A stretch of DNA of 64,000 nt from GCA-2730975 sp937893275 (GTDB taxonomy: Bacteria; Verrucomicrobiota; Verrucomicrobiia; Opitutales; Seribacteraceae): NCBI GenBank assembly GCA_963968595.1, contig CAXAHJ010000002.1, forward strand, positions 46,828 to 110,827. Direction: 5' to 3'. Under the pieces are notes generated by a model, which did no database searches, was not told where the DNA came from, and saw only the letters and a program-made list of their open reading frames with translations. The first letter of the stretch is position 1, and every line of letters starts with the position of its first letter. Positions 53,201 to 61,617 of the stretch are shown in pieces. The position numbers and the translations under genes are program-made.

Positions 53201-55445
53201 TATAAATGCAGACGGGACTTTGAAGCTCACTCCTTCGGGAACTTCCGCCACCGACGATACCTTTTCCGTGGAAATAGATTCCGGAAAGTACTACCTGAAC
53301 AACCTGTCCGGAATCGGTTCCAACTACGACGGCGGCACCCCCGAAGCAAACCCGACCGTAACGATAACCGGAGCCGATGCGGGCACGGCATCGGGAACGG
53401 CAACCGTGAGAGCCGATGGAAAAATCGACGTTGCCCTTTCGGGCACTCCCACAGGCGCAGGAAACTTGACCTTGAAGGTGAATCCGGGAATCGGGCGAGC
53501 CCCGGCGAACCTGAGCGGAATAGGTTCGGGGTATGATGGGGCGACTCCCGAGGCCAACCCCGTCGTCACCATCACGGGAGCCGATAAGGGAACCCTTGCC
53601 GGAACTGCCACCGTAAAAGCGGACGGAACCATAGACGTGGCGTTTGCCGGCGCTCCGACGGGAACGGGCAACCTTACCGTGAGCATCGCCGATGGTCTCG
53701 ACAAGCCCCCGACCAATCTCGCCGGCATCGGCTCGGGGTATGATCCGGGCGAGGCGGCTCCGGCGGTAACGATAACCGGAACCGACAAGGGAACTTTGGC
53801 CGGGACCGCCACCGTGAATGCAAACGGCACCCTCGACGTAGCCTTTTCGGGTAATCCGGCCGACGTCGGAAACCTAAACCTCGACGTGGCGAAAGGCGTG
53901 GTGAGGAATCCTGCCGATCTCGCCAATCTTGGCTCCGGTTACGACCCTGCAGAATCGGTTCCGGGAGTAACGATAACTGGAGCCGACAAGGGAACCTTCG
54001 CCGGCACGTCGTCAATCAATGCAGATGGTACCGTGAACATAACCTTCACGGGAAGCCCAACTGGATCGGGTGCTCTCAACGTAGCCATAGCTGATGGGCT
54101 GGACAATCCGCCCGCCAACTTAACGGGAATCGGATCAGGTTACGATCCTGCCGAGACTGCCCCGACGGTGACGATCACAGGAACCGACAAGGGAAGTATG
54201 ACGGGAACGGCCACAATCAATGCCAATGGTACGCTCGACGTCGCCTTTTCCGGTAATCCCGCCGACGTTGGGAACCTGAATCTTGCCGTGGCCTCGGGTG
54301 CGGTTAGAAATCCAGCCGGTCTGTCGGGATTAGGTTCCGGTTACGACCCAACGGAAGCTGCTCCGGTCGTAACCATCACCGGCGCCGACAAGGGAAGCTT
54401 GGGCGCCATCTCCTCAATCAAGGCGGACGGGACACTGGACCTGAACTTTTCGGGGGCTGTAGGAGGCATAGGCAATTTGATTCTGAAAGTAGCTGACGGC
54501 GTGTCTCAAATCCCTACGCTGACGGGAATCGGTTCCGGATACTCCGCAGGCGATCCCGCACCTGTCGTGACAATCAATGGCGCCGACAAGGGAACTCTTG
54601 CCGCCAGCTCGATAATAAATGCAGACGGAACCCTTGACCTCAGCTTTTCTGGTTCGACAACGGGGCCGGGCAACTTGTCTCTGAGCATTGCAAATGGTCT
54701 AGCCCACGTTGCAAACCTTTCCGGGGTCGGTTCGGGTTACGGCCCGATGGAGGCTGCTCCCACAATAAATGTCTCGGGTGCAGATGCAGGGAGTCTTGGT
54801 GGTACGGCGACCATAAAACCCGACGGCACTCTCGACCTTAACTTTTCTGGAAATGCCTCAGGGACAGGACCTTTGTCAGTCCAGGCGTCTAATGGTATAA
54901 TTCAATCCCCTGCAAGCGTATCCGGTCTCGGATCAGGGCACGATCCTGGCGCTCCGCCCCCTGTCGTAACCATAAACGGTGCAGACAAGGGAACACTCGT
55001 AGGTACGCCGGTCGTAAAGGCAAATGGCACGGTGGACTTATCTTTTTCGGGGACTGCTGCAGGTACAGGACCTCTTGCGGTAATCTTGGGAGGGGACGTT
55101 GTTTCGTCCTCCTCTTTTGATCGAAGCCTTATAGACCTAGAAGGAGACTTGTGGGATTTTTCCATTGCGGACTTTAACAGCTACACGCAATTACTTGCTG
55201 AATCGAGGGCCATAAATGGCGCCGAGCAAAACGGTCTCAATCATGATTGGGATAGAGTTTCGAGCAAACTGACGAATCTCGAATCGGCCTATGGTCGTAT
55301 AAACGACACCGATATGGCACAAGAAATGACCGAAATGAGCAAGTCTATGCTGGTCAATCAATCGGCCGCCAAGCTACTGGCTCAACACAATCGAATAAAC
55401 TCGAATGCCTTGCTTACCTTACAGCAACTCGGGTCGAACTTATAA
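50250..55445 (+). CDS. Giant flagellin with PQQ propeller, LamG and repeat domains
   Basis: A 1731-residue protein, over three times a usual flagellin. Residues 1-140 are the D0/D1 end (LGYIERAGDNLSQSLKRLSS, SGDDAASLAVSLKLGSAI, AKKFNGISLF) and residues 1621-1731 the C-terminal D1/D0 end (FNSYTQLLAESRAINGAEQN, AQEMTEMSKSMLVNQSAAKL), so it should polymerise in a filament. Between: a Gly/Thr/Gln repeat zone (about 201-289), an eight-bladed PQQ-like propeller (317-653), a LamG-like jelly roll (757-975), and 67-residue beta repeats, one before, one split by LamG, and nine after (1018-1619). Export is by the flagellar type III route; no signal peptide. The insert may bind polysaccharide or cells. 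No chaperone or other flagellar gene is adjacent. Confidence 0.9.
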   Translation: MQMHAISTTRQSLGYIERAGDNLSQSLKRLSSGSKITHSGDDAASLAVSLKLGSAIHRSGALAKNIQNGNSFLETQDSAHQHLGTIITRMAELRTRFDDPTLNTQDGKNLNHEFKELQQEAKSLSAKKFNGISLFSSESDSASQLRVNTAVDGKNTSSSITRNAFFKAILENSSTGSSVGDTFTTQATFGSYSGTVTPTAGSTPNQTVSGAGGTAPDQTVNALQGSTPGQVINGVVGGTVSAQVVNALQGTTTTQVVKGTVGGTTPAQTVNGAQGATPDQIIKAVQGSAGSVTLVAPQKGTPPTPFTLNSTPNATPDLLWKSRFDMSSVDGFGGASPVIDNGRIIIQNRDGNNTKIFNLDSRDGRKITEYELNAQSGRFAEVSADTLYCGNGTSNELLAFDKATGAEKWRVNLGGPVWNKPLVGQDGNVYVGSNGAGGGLFSIDPGGNILWNTPLGSATFHGRGGFTQANDGTLYLAGRGGALRAVNPVDGSEVWQNGPLGDMRGQAVVAPDQSVIVNAGDGTTYAFNPDGSAKWTYANGSPVQNRPAVAPSGNVFLTQTSLDALDSNGNLLWSLAGNGYIGASSPVYEASTDTVYVTQGPSPGSVIAVDATSGTEKWRYTTGGKVWSTPALDANGNLYVANNNGDFFAISTIGPPADLTNVGSGYDLAKAAPGVVIDGADKGSLTATATVNGDGTLNVAFSGRASGTGNLTVTVMDTADTPPLNASAGSNYLPTETAPGVRVLADGIASKPASLKTGLVALFDGDAAAPAGGGAVADASGAGNNGTVASAQAPTQETKDRRTGAGAYVFDGANDKILLGDLPELSQGNELTVSAWVYRNDTGDDRIVCKSPSTNVVDHIFSLGVTSAGGGQSRITARIGTDEMDATNLNGSLTFPTNEWTHLSMSYDGMKVRTFVNGAQDPNVHDVRGNLKSSFDLVTIGNVNNGADRHFNGKLDDVGIWNRALTAAEIQSLAGPGNLTAAATINADGTLKLTPSGTSATDDTFSVEIDSGKYYLNNLSGIGSNYDGGTPEANPTVTITGADAGTASGTATVRADGKIDVALSGTPTGAGNLTLKVNPGIGRAPANLSGIGSGYDGATPEANPVVTITGADKGTLAGTATVKADGTIDVAFAGAPTGTGNLTVSIADGLDKPPTNLAGIGSGYDPGEAAPAVTITGTDKGTLAGTATVNANGTLDVAFSGNPADVGNLNLDVAKGVVRNPADLANLGSGYDPAESVPGVTITGADKGTFAGTSSINADGTVNITFTGSPTGSGALNVAIADGLDNPPANLTGIGSGYDPAETAPTVTITGTDKGSMTGTATINANGTLDVAFSGNPADVGNLNLAVASGAVRNPAGLSGLGSGYDPTEAAPVVTITGADKGSLGAISSIKADGTLDLNFSGAVGGIGNLILKVADGVSQIPTLTGIGSGYSAGDPAPVVTINGADKGTLAASSIINADGTLDLSFSGSTTGPGNLSLSIANGLAHVANLSGVGSGYGPMEAAPTINVSGADAGSLGGTATIKPDGTLDLNFSGNASGTGPLSVQASNGIIQSPASVSGLGSGHDPGAPPPVVTINGADKGTLVGTPVVKANGTVDLSFSGTAAGTGPLAVILGGDVVSSSSFDRSLIDLEGDLWDFSIADFNSYTQLLAESRAINGAEQNGLNHDWDRVSSKLTNLESAYGRINDTDMAQEMTEMSKSMLVNQSAAKLLAQHNRINSNALLTLQQLGSNL
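50850..51115 (+). repeat. Short Gly/Thr/Gln/Val repeats in the flagellin
   Basis: About eight degenerate repeats of 10-15 codons with the form (G)(S/T)TP(N/G/D)Q(T/V)V(N/S)(G/A) (for example TAPDQTVNALQGS, TVSAQVVNALQGT, TTPAQTVNGAQGA). Repeats are in frame and probably a flexible spacer between the filament core and the propeller. Confidence 0.75.
53301..55107 (+). repeat. Nine tandem 67-residue repeats in the flagellin
   Basis: Nine consecutive units of about 200 bp encode LSGIGSGYDP.EAAP.VTI, then TGADKGTL.GTATV.ADGTL and DVAFSG..TGTGNL..VADG. Adjacent units are most alike (units 3 and 5 share NPADVGNLNL), showing recent duplication. A further complete unit is at about 52221-52410, and an eleventh is split around the LamG domain. 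Each unit looks like a small beta sandwich. Confidence 0.88.
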
Positions 55446-55509
55446 GAAGTTTTTCACTTTCAAGCCTGATACAAAAGACTGAAAGCTTGAACCCCAAAAG
55501 CTCTGCACC

Positions 55510-56082
55510 TTAGGAAGTCAAGAGTCCAAGAACTTCCTCCACGATGCTTTCCACCTTGGCGAGCCTGCCTACTCCTTCGTAGCCGCACGCCAGTTCACCT
55601 TCTTCGGGATCGATGAAGCGGACTCCGCGACCAACCAAAACTCGGAGATTTTCGCGGGTTGCGGGATGTTCGTACATCTTGCCGTTCATGGCGGGAGCCA
55701 GTACGACCTTTGCTCGAGTTGCGAGATGAATGGATGAAAGGGCATCGGGAGCCAAGCCGTTGGCGAATTGGGCGATCAGATCGGCCGTCGCGGGTGCCAC
55801 CAAGAGCAGATCGGCCTTGTCGGCGAGTTCGATGTGACCGGGTTGCCAACCATCGCCTTCCTTCCAGAGGTCGGTTACCACGGGGTTGCGAGAAAGAGTT
55901 TGCAGGGTAATCGAACCGATGAATTCCTTGGCGGCTCGCGTCATCACGACGAAGACATCCGCTCCGAGGCGTCGCAGCTCACTCGTTAGGTCCGCAGCCT
56001 TGTAGGCGGCGATTGAACCGGACACCCCTAGTACTATGGTTTTGCCGGCTAGGGCGTTGCTATCTGTGGAAGATTCACTCAT
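55510..56082 (-). CDS. coaC: Phosphopantothenoylcysteine decarboxylase (CoaC-like flavoprotein)
   Basis: A 190-residue FMN flavoprotein. SGSIAAYKAADLTSELRR at the N-terminus, the flavin-site segment VAPATADLIAQFANGLA, the APAMNGKMYEHPAT motif (PXMNXXMW variant) and GELACGYEGVGR near the end are the landmarks of the HFCD family, CoaC branch. It decarboxylates 4'-phosphopantothenoylcysteine in CoA synthesis. Most bacteria have CoaBC as one protein; here only the CoaC half is present, so CoaB should be encoded elsewhere. ATG 56082 was chosen; the frame runs upstream to 56130 with unlike residues. Relatives (Dfp-like decarboxylases) cannot be excluded. Confidence 0.82.
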   Translation of the reverse strand: MSESSTDSNALAGKTIVLGVSGSIAAYKAADLTSELRRLGADVFVVMTRAAKEFIGSITLQTLSRNPVVTDLWKEGDGWQPGHIELADKADLLLVAPATADLIAQFANGLAPDALSSIHLATRAKVVLAPAMNGKMYEHPATRENLRVLVGRGVRFIDPEEGELACGYEGVGRLAKVESIVEEVLGLLTS

Positions 56083-56192
56083 TCGCAAAGAATACAGCAT
56101 AAGAAGTAAGGGATTTCTCGCAACGACCATTTCCTAGCCGGCTTTCCCCTTTTCATCGGATGTGTTTTAAGATAGTAGTGAAGACCTTTGAT

Positions 56193-57872
56193 ATGCAGAC
56201 GCCTCCCATAACCAAATATCGCCCATGGGGAACGATCGACCTGCCTGACCGTCAATGGCCGGGCAAGGTGATTGATCGGGTGCCCATTTGGTGCAGCGTG
56301 GACCTGCGAGACGGTAACCAAGCCCTACCCATTCCCATGGGAGTGGAACAGAAGCTGGAACTGTTCGATCTGCTAGCCAAAATCGGGTTCAAGGAAATCG
56401 AGGTCGGTTTCCCATCGGCCGCACAGACTGAATTCGACTTTGCGCGCAAGCTCATCGACGAGGACCGTGTGCCCGAAGGCGTTTCCCTTCAAGTGCTCAC
56501 CCAAGCTCGCGGACATCTTATTCGACGCACTTTCGAGAGCTTGAAAGGGGCGAAAAAGGCCATCGTACACGTATACAATTCCACCTCTCCGCTCCAAAGG
56601 CGAGTAACCTTCGGTATGTCGAAGGAACAAATCAAGCAGATCGCGGTGGACGGCGTAAAGCTCGTTCGCGACTTGCTCCCGGAACTGGACGGTACCGAGG
56701 TGAGGCTGGAGTACTCTCCCGAAAGTTTTTCCGATACCGAGGTGGACTACTCTCTCGAGGTTTGCGAAGCGGTCATGGAAGCATGGGAACCGTCCGAAGA
56801 AAATCCCATCATCCTGAACCTCCCTGCGACCGTCGAACTGTTCACGCCAAACGTGCATGCCGACCAAATCGAATGGTTTTGCCGGAACCTGAAGGAGCGA
56901 AACAAGGCGCTGATCAGTCTTCACACCCACAACGACCGTGGAACCGGAACCGCCGCAACCGAACTTGGACTGTTGGCTGGAGCTGATCGTGTCGAAGGCA
57001 CGCTGTTCGGCAACGGGGAGCGCACGGGCAATCTGGACATGGTCACGGTGGCTCTCAATATGTACGCTCAAGGTCTCCATCCCGGCTTGGACTTCAGCGA
57101 TTTGGACGGTATCCGCGAAACTTACGAGCGAACCACGGGCATGACCGTACATGAGCGGCATCCTTATGGAGGAGACCTTGTCTTTACCGCTTTCTCCGGA
57201 TCCCATCAGGACGCCATCAAAAAAGGTATGGACCTACGATCCGAAGAAGGAGATACCGACGACAATCTCTGGCAGGTTCCCTACCTTTCCATTGACCCTC
57301 GCGATCTTGGTCGCAGCTACGAAGCCATCATTCGAATAAACAGCCAAAGCGGAAAAGGCGGCGTTGCCTACGTACTATCACGTGAATTTGGCCTCGAACT
57401 ACCCAAGCCCATGCACCCCGAAGTGGGCATATTGGTGAACGAGAAAGCCGACTCCGAGTCTCGTGAACTTGCCGCCCAAGAAATCTACGAAACTTTCAAG
57501 GCCGAATTTCTTGAAAAGAATGATCCCTTGCGCCTCCTCTCCTACGAAACGAACAAGATTTCCGGTGAAGGAGATGAGATCGCCTGTTTCGCCAAAATAG
57601 AGATCGAACGCGAAGCTCGGCAAATAGAAGGTCAAGGCAACGGCCCGATCAACGCTTTCGTAAATGCCTTGGAAAATGAGGACCTCAAGGATTTTAAGCT
57701 GACCGACTACCGCCAACACTCCATCGGTGGTGGTTCCGCCACCGAGTCGGCTGCATTCGTACAGTTGCTGACTAAGTCAGGACGAGTAGCCTATGGTTGC
57801 GGAATCGACTCCAGTATCGAGAAGAGCGGCATAATGGCCTTGGTCAGCGCTTTTAACCGTACGAGAAGCTAA
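56193..57872 (+). CDS. leuA: 2-Isopropylmalate synthase
   Basis: A 559-residue enzyme committing 2-ketoisovalerate and acetyl-CoA to leucine. The catalytic TIM-barrel signature VDLRDGNQALPIPMG (near 40), EVGFPSAAQTEFDFAR and THNDRGTGTAATELGLLAGA with GTLFGNGERTGNLD are diagnostic, as is NSQSGKGGVAY. The length and the DGNQAL variant fit the type 2 (longer) LeuA form with a C-terminal regulatory domain (GGGSATESAAFVQ), which usually mediates leucine feedback inhibition. Start ATG 56193 gives MQTPPITKYRPWG; upstream frame to 56160 is less likely. Single gene, no leu operon seen. Confidence 0.95.
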   Translation: MQTPPITKYRPWGTIDLPDRQWPGKVIDRVPIWCSVDLRDGNQALPIPMGVEQKLELFDLLAKIGFKEIEVGFPSAAQTEFDFARKLIDEDRVPEGVSLQVLTQARGHLIRRTFESLKGAKKAIVHVYNSTSPLQRRVTFGMSKEQIKQIAVDGVKLVRDLLPELDGTEVRLEYSPESFSDTEVDYSLEVCEAVMEAWEPSEENPIILNLPATVELFTPNVHADQIEWFCRNLKERNKALISLHTHNDRGTGTAATELGLLAGADRVEGTLFGNGERTGNLDMVTVALNMYAQGLHPGLDFSDLDGIRETYERTTGMTVHERHPYGGDLVFTAFSGSHQDAIKKGMDLRSEEGDTDDNLWQVPYLSIDPRDLGRSYEAIIRINSQSGKGGVAYVLSREFGLELPKPMHPEVGILVNEKADSESRELAAQEIYETFKAEFLEKNDPLRLLSYETNKISGEGDEIACFAKIEIEREARQIEGQGNGPINAFVNALENEDLKDFKLTDYRQHSIGGGSATESAAFVQLLTKSGRVAYGCGIDSSIEKSGIMALVSAFNRTRS

Positions 57873-57976
57873 TCAGTTCTTCCCTGAACGGGAGTCGCCT
57901 TCCAATTATTCATGAGTGTGAACGAAATGCAGTTGCCCTTGGTCTTATGGACTGCAGGTTAACACTTACAACGATC

Positions 57977-59416
57977 ATGGGCCCTCCTCCAATTAATTCA
58001 CTTCGCAATTCCCTTACCTTCAAGCTAGTGGTCATAGCCGTTCTTGTGGTGGGTTTGCTCATGCTTACGATCCCCCTCTTTTTTGTCATTGAAGAACGAG
58101 AAGAACGGCGAGAAAGCGTCACTCGCGAAATCAGCGCCAAGTGGGGACTTGACCAGACAATCATCGGGCCAATCCTGACTGTTCCTTATTCCGTTACGAT
58201 TACGAATAACTCTAACAATCGAGTGAAGACCTTTCGGGAAACTCGCTACCTGCACTTTTTGCCGGAAACCTTGGAGGTAAATGGTTCCGTAATTCCCGAA
58301 ACCAAACATCGCGGCATTTACGAATCCGTTGTTTACAAGTCTTCCCTCGTGCTGAAGGGGCATTTCCCGAAACTCGATTGGGATATAGCGGAAGTCGCTG
58401 AAGATGAAATTCACAAGGACAAGGCTTGGCTGACCATAGGTATTTCTGACTCTCGAGGCATTCGAGAAGATACCAGTATAACGTTCATGGAAAATGAATT
58501 GCTGCCCATGCCCGGATTGCCCACCCAGCAGGTAATAACCTCTGGGATAAAAGCTAAGGTGGACCTGTCCGACGAGAATCAGTCCCTAGAATTTGCAATC
58601 GACCTTCGCTTGGATGGCAGTTCCTCACTTGCCTTTTCGCCCATCGGTAAAACAACCTCCGTTTCGGTCAACTCCACATGGGATTCGCCTAGTTTCGACG
58701 GGGCTTTTCTTCCCTTGGATAAAAACATTTCCGAAGAAGGATTTTCGGCCTCGTGGAAAGTGCTTCATCTCAATCGCCCCATACCCCAAGCATGGTCCGG
58801 GAGTGCCCCCGAGGGTAATGGAGAGCAAGCATGGGATGGTAATTCCTACGAGGGCTTTCGCGGAGAAGGTGCTGCAGGGTTCTCGTTTTCCGGACCAAGC
58901 AACGTCTTGGGTGATTCCTCCTTTGGCATACGCTTCTATCTTCCGACGGACGTATACCAAAAGACAAGTCGCATGGCCAAGTACGCCATCCTCTTTCTTT
59001 GCTTCGCTTTTGCCGCTTTCTTTTTCTCTGAAATTTTGCAAAAAGCTCAAGTGCATCCCATTCAATACATCTTGGTCGGGTTTGCCGTTCTCGTTTTTTA
59101 CCTTCTCCTGTTATCTCTCTCCGAGCATTTCGGGTTCGACCTCGCTTATGCCGCTTCGACGTCCGGTGTGGTGCTCTTGATCTCGGGATATGCATGTTCC
59201 ATACTAAGCAGTGCTCGTCTCGGCGGTACCGTAGGAGCCGTGCTAGTGATCTTGTACGGTTATCTTTACGTCATACTGCAATTGGAGAGTTATGCCTTGC
59301 TTATGGGAAGCCTCGGCTTATTCGCGGTCTTGTCCGGGGCTATGTACTTTACTCGGAAAATCGATTGGTACGCCGTCCGTCTGAATGGCGGCCAGTCTAA
59401 CGCAGACGAAACCTGA
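57977..59416 (+). CDS. creD: CreD-family inner membrane protein
   Basis: A 479-residue membrane protein. TM1 is near residues 18-40 (LVVIAVLVVGLLMLTIPLFF), followed by EEREERRESVTREISAKWG and IGPILTVPY, family landmarks. A periplasmic domain of about 270 residues ends before five or six helices in the C-terminal 150 residues (YAILFLCFAFAAFFFSEI). CreD is regulated by CreBC in enterics; its function is unclear. ATG 57977 is chosen (MGPPPINSLRNSLTF); TTG-type upstream frame extends to 57947. It precedes the RecD2 gene by 2 bp. Confidence 0.9.
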   Translation: MGPPPINSLRNSLTFKLVVIAVLVVGLLMLTIPLFFVIEEREERRESVTREISAKWGLDQTIIGPILTVPYSVTITNNSNNRVKTFRETRYLHFLPETLEVNGSVIPETKHRGIYESVVYKSSLVLKGHFPKLDWDIAEVAEDEIHKDKAWLTIGISDSRGIREDTSITFMENELLPMPGLPTQQVITSGIKAKVDLSDENQSLEFAIDLRLDGSSSLAFSPIGKTTSVSVNSTWDSPSFDGAFLPLDKNISEEGFSASWKVLHLNRPIPQAWSGSAPEGNGEQAWDGNSYEGFRGEGAAGFSFSGPSNVLGDSSFGIRFYLPTDVYQKTSRMAKYAILFLCFAFAAFFFSEILQKAQVHPIQYILVGFAVLVFYLLLLSLSEHFGFDLAYAASTSGVVLLISGYACSILSSARLGGTVGAVLVILYGYLYVILQLESYALLMGSLGLFAVLSGAMYFTRKIDWYAVRLNGGQSNADET

Positions 59417-59418
59417 CC

Positions 59419-61617
59419 TTGCCGCAAAACTCAAAAGCAGGCAGCTCCGACGAGTCGCTCGAAGGTGTTCTCGAGCGCATCACTTTCTACAACGAGGAAA
59501 ACGGATACCTAATCGGAAAGCTGCGAAGCGGCGAAGATGGTCAGGAGGTAACCGCCGTCGGCAAGGCTCCGAAAGTACAGTGCGGGGAAACGCTGCTACT
59601 GTCTGGCACTTGGTCCACCCATCCCAAACACGGGAGACAATTCGGATTCTCAAAGTGCGAGACCAAGTTGCCCGCCTCCGCCTACGGCATCCGAAAATAT
59701 CTGGGCAGCGGTTTGGTGCACGGTATCGGCAAAACCTTTGCCAACAAGATAGTAGATCACTTCGGAGCCGATACTTTGCGAATCATATCCGAGGAATCCG
59801 CTCGCCTCTTTGAGGTCTCCGGCATTGGCAAGAAGCGCGTACGAAGCATTAAGGAAGCTTGGGATGAACAGAAGGCGGTGCGCGAAGTCATGATGTTTCT
59901 TCAGACCTACGGCGTAACGGATGCCCTTTGCCTACGTCTGGTTCGCAAGTACGGTAACGAGGCCCAGACTATTCTGGAAAACGAACCTTATCGCATTGCC
60001 CGCGACGTAAAGGGCATCGGCTTCAAGACGGCCGACAAGATTGCCCTCAACCTTGGGGTTTCCACCAATGGCCCCGAGCGAATAGACGCCGGTATCCTGC
60101 ACGCCATGGACGAGCTCGAAGGTGACGGGCACACTTGCTCCGGCCGGCAGGATCTCATCGACAAGGCGGTCGGCGTATTGGAGGTACACCCGGCGGAGGT
60201 CAGTTCCCGTCTGGATGCCTTGAAAAGTTCCGCCGATCTCGTCGAATGCGAGCCCGAGGTATTTCAACAACCTTCGACCGCTCGCGCCGAGCAGGTAGCC
60301 GCCCAATCGCTTGGCAAGCTCTTGGCTGCCCCTTCTTGCCTTCCACCAATCCTAGTAGACAAGGCGGTGGACTGGGCACAGGAAAAAGCCGGTTTTGGAT
60401 TCGCACCCGAGCAAGCCCAAGGCTTGAAAACCGCCCTGTCTTCCAAGGTCTCTATTCTCACGGGAGGACCGGGCACGGGGAAAACCACTATCCTGCAGGC
60501 CCTCGTGGCCATCCTCAAGGCGAAGAAGGTACGCGTTCAGCTCACGGCTCCCACGGGTCGCGCCTCTCGACGCATGGCGGAAACCACTTCTCACTTTTCT
60601 CAAACCGTCCATCGATTGCTCCAGTTCGATCCGTCAGCCGGCGGGTTCACTGCCAACGAGAACAAACCGCTGTCCTGCGACTTCGTGGTCATGGACGAGG
60701 CCAGCATGCTCGACGTACGATTGGCCGCGGCCCTCATGCGTGCCATCCCGGCCCAGGCTCACCTGTTGCTCGTCGGAGATGCGGATCAACTGCCCTCCGT
60801 TGGTTCGGGAAACGTTCTCAAGGATCTCATTGATAGCGGACAGATTCCCGTGACTCGCCTACAAGTTACCTTTCGACAAAAGGAGGACAGTGGCATCGTG
60901 GGCACTGCTCACGGCATTCTTGCAGGCCGGACGGCCTGCCCTACCACGGTCGACGATCCCTCACTCCTCGACCCTGCTCGCGACGTGCACTTCGTACGCG
61001 CTCTTGATCCCGACGCCTGCGTCGATGCTGTCTGTCGTCTCTGCCGCGACGTACTTCCACGAAAACTTCAACTAAACTCGTTTCACGAAGTTCAAGTGCT
61101 CGCCCCCCTTCACCGTGGGATCGCGGGAATTTCTAACCTCAACGACAAACTTCGCGAAGCCCTTAACCCCAAAGGCGCCACCCACGTATTCGGCCAAACC
61201 TTGTTCCGGGAAGGCGACAAGGTAATCCAGACCCGAAACAACTACGACAAGGACGTATTCAACGGCGACCTTGGCTCTATAACCTCTGTCGACACCATGG
61301 CTGGCTCGGTGGAGGTGGATTTCGATGGTCGTCCCGTTTCTTTCGAGCGACTGGAGGTAGCCGATCTTCAGCCGGCCTACGCCATTTCCGTACACAAGAG
61401 CCAAGGGAGCGAATACCCGGTCGTTGTCTTCCCCCTGCTCAAGCAGCACTACATGATGCTCCAAAGAAACCTAGTCTACACCGGCCTCACTCGGGCCAAA
61501 AGAAAAGTGATCTTCGTCGGCGATCCCACCGCTTTCGCCATGGCCATCCGTAACGACAAAACTCTTGCTCGACGCACCGACCTGATCCGCAAACTCGAAC
61601 ACGTCCTCTCGAAATGA
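59419..61617 (+). CDS. recD2: RecD2-type ATP-dependent DNA helicase
   Basis: A 732-residue SF1B helicase. The N-terminal OB/HhH part is GVLERITFYNEENGYLIGKL (residue 15 on) and LVHGIGKTFANKIVDHFGAD, typical of RecD2, which acts alone rather than in RecBCD. Motif I is LTGGPGTGKTTIL (near 350), motif II FVVMDEASMLDVRLA, motif III LVGDADQLPSVGSGNVL, and motifs V-VI near AYAISVHKSQGSEYPVVVFP and LVYTGLTRAKRKV. It is a 5'-3' helicase linked to DNA repair in other bacteria. TTG 59419 is the start; it is 2 bp after creD. Its stop overlaps the next start. Confidence 0.94.
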   Translation: MPQNSKAGSSDESLEGVLERITFYNEENGYLIGKLRSGEDGQEVTAVGKAPKVQCGETLLLSGTWSTHPKHGRQFGFSKCETKLPASAYGIRKYLGSGLVHGIGKTFANKIVDHFGADTLRIISEESARLFEVSGIGKKRVRSIKEAWDEQKAVREVMMFLQTYGVTDALCLRLVRKYGNEAQTILENEPYRIARDVKGIGFKTADKIALNLGVSTNGPERIDAGILHAMDELEGDGHTCSGRQDLIDKAVGVLEVHPAEVSSRLDALKSSADLVECEPEVFQQPSTARAEQVAAQSLGKLLAAPSCLPPILVDKAVDWAQEKAGFGFAPEQAQGLKTALSSKVSILTGGPGTGKTTILQALVAILKAKKVRVQLTAPTGRASRRMAETTSHFSQTVHRLLQFDPSAGGFTANENKPLSCDFVVMDEASMLDVRLAAALMRAIPAQAHLLLVGDADQLPSVGSGNVLKDLIDSGQIPVTRLQVTFRQKEDSGIVGTAHGILAGRTACPTTVDDPSLLDPARDVHFVRALDPDACVDAVCRLCRDVLPRKLQLNSFHEVQVLAPLHRGIAGISNLNDKLREALNPKGATHVFGQTLFREGDKVIQTRNNYDKDVFNGDLGSITSVDTMAGSVEVDFDGRPVSFERLEVADLQPAYAISVHKSQGSEYPVVVFPLLKQHYMMLQRNLVYTGLTRAKRKVIFVGDPTAFAMAIRNDKTLARRTDLIRKLEHVLSK

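Noticed and set aside
52500..55165. Long - strand frames opposite the flagellin repeats (for example 53324-53926)
   Set aside because: Shadows of the repeats; Pro/Ala/Arg-rich without motifs, and each covers several repeat units in antisense.
55446..55509. Possible terminator after the flagellin (TTCAAGC ... GCTTGAA)
   Set aside because: The stem is 7 bp with a long loop and is not followed by T residues on either strand.
56373..57206. 277-codon - frame opposite leuA
   Set aside because: Lies entirely within leuA, whose catalytic motifs are certain. The translation has no motif.
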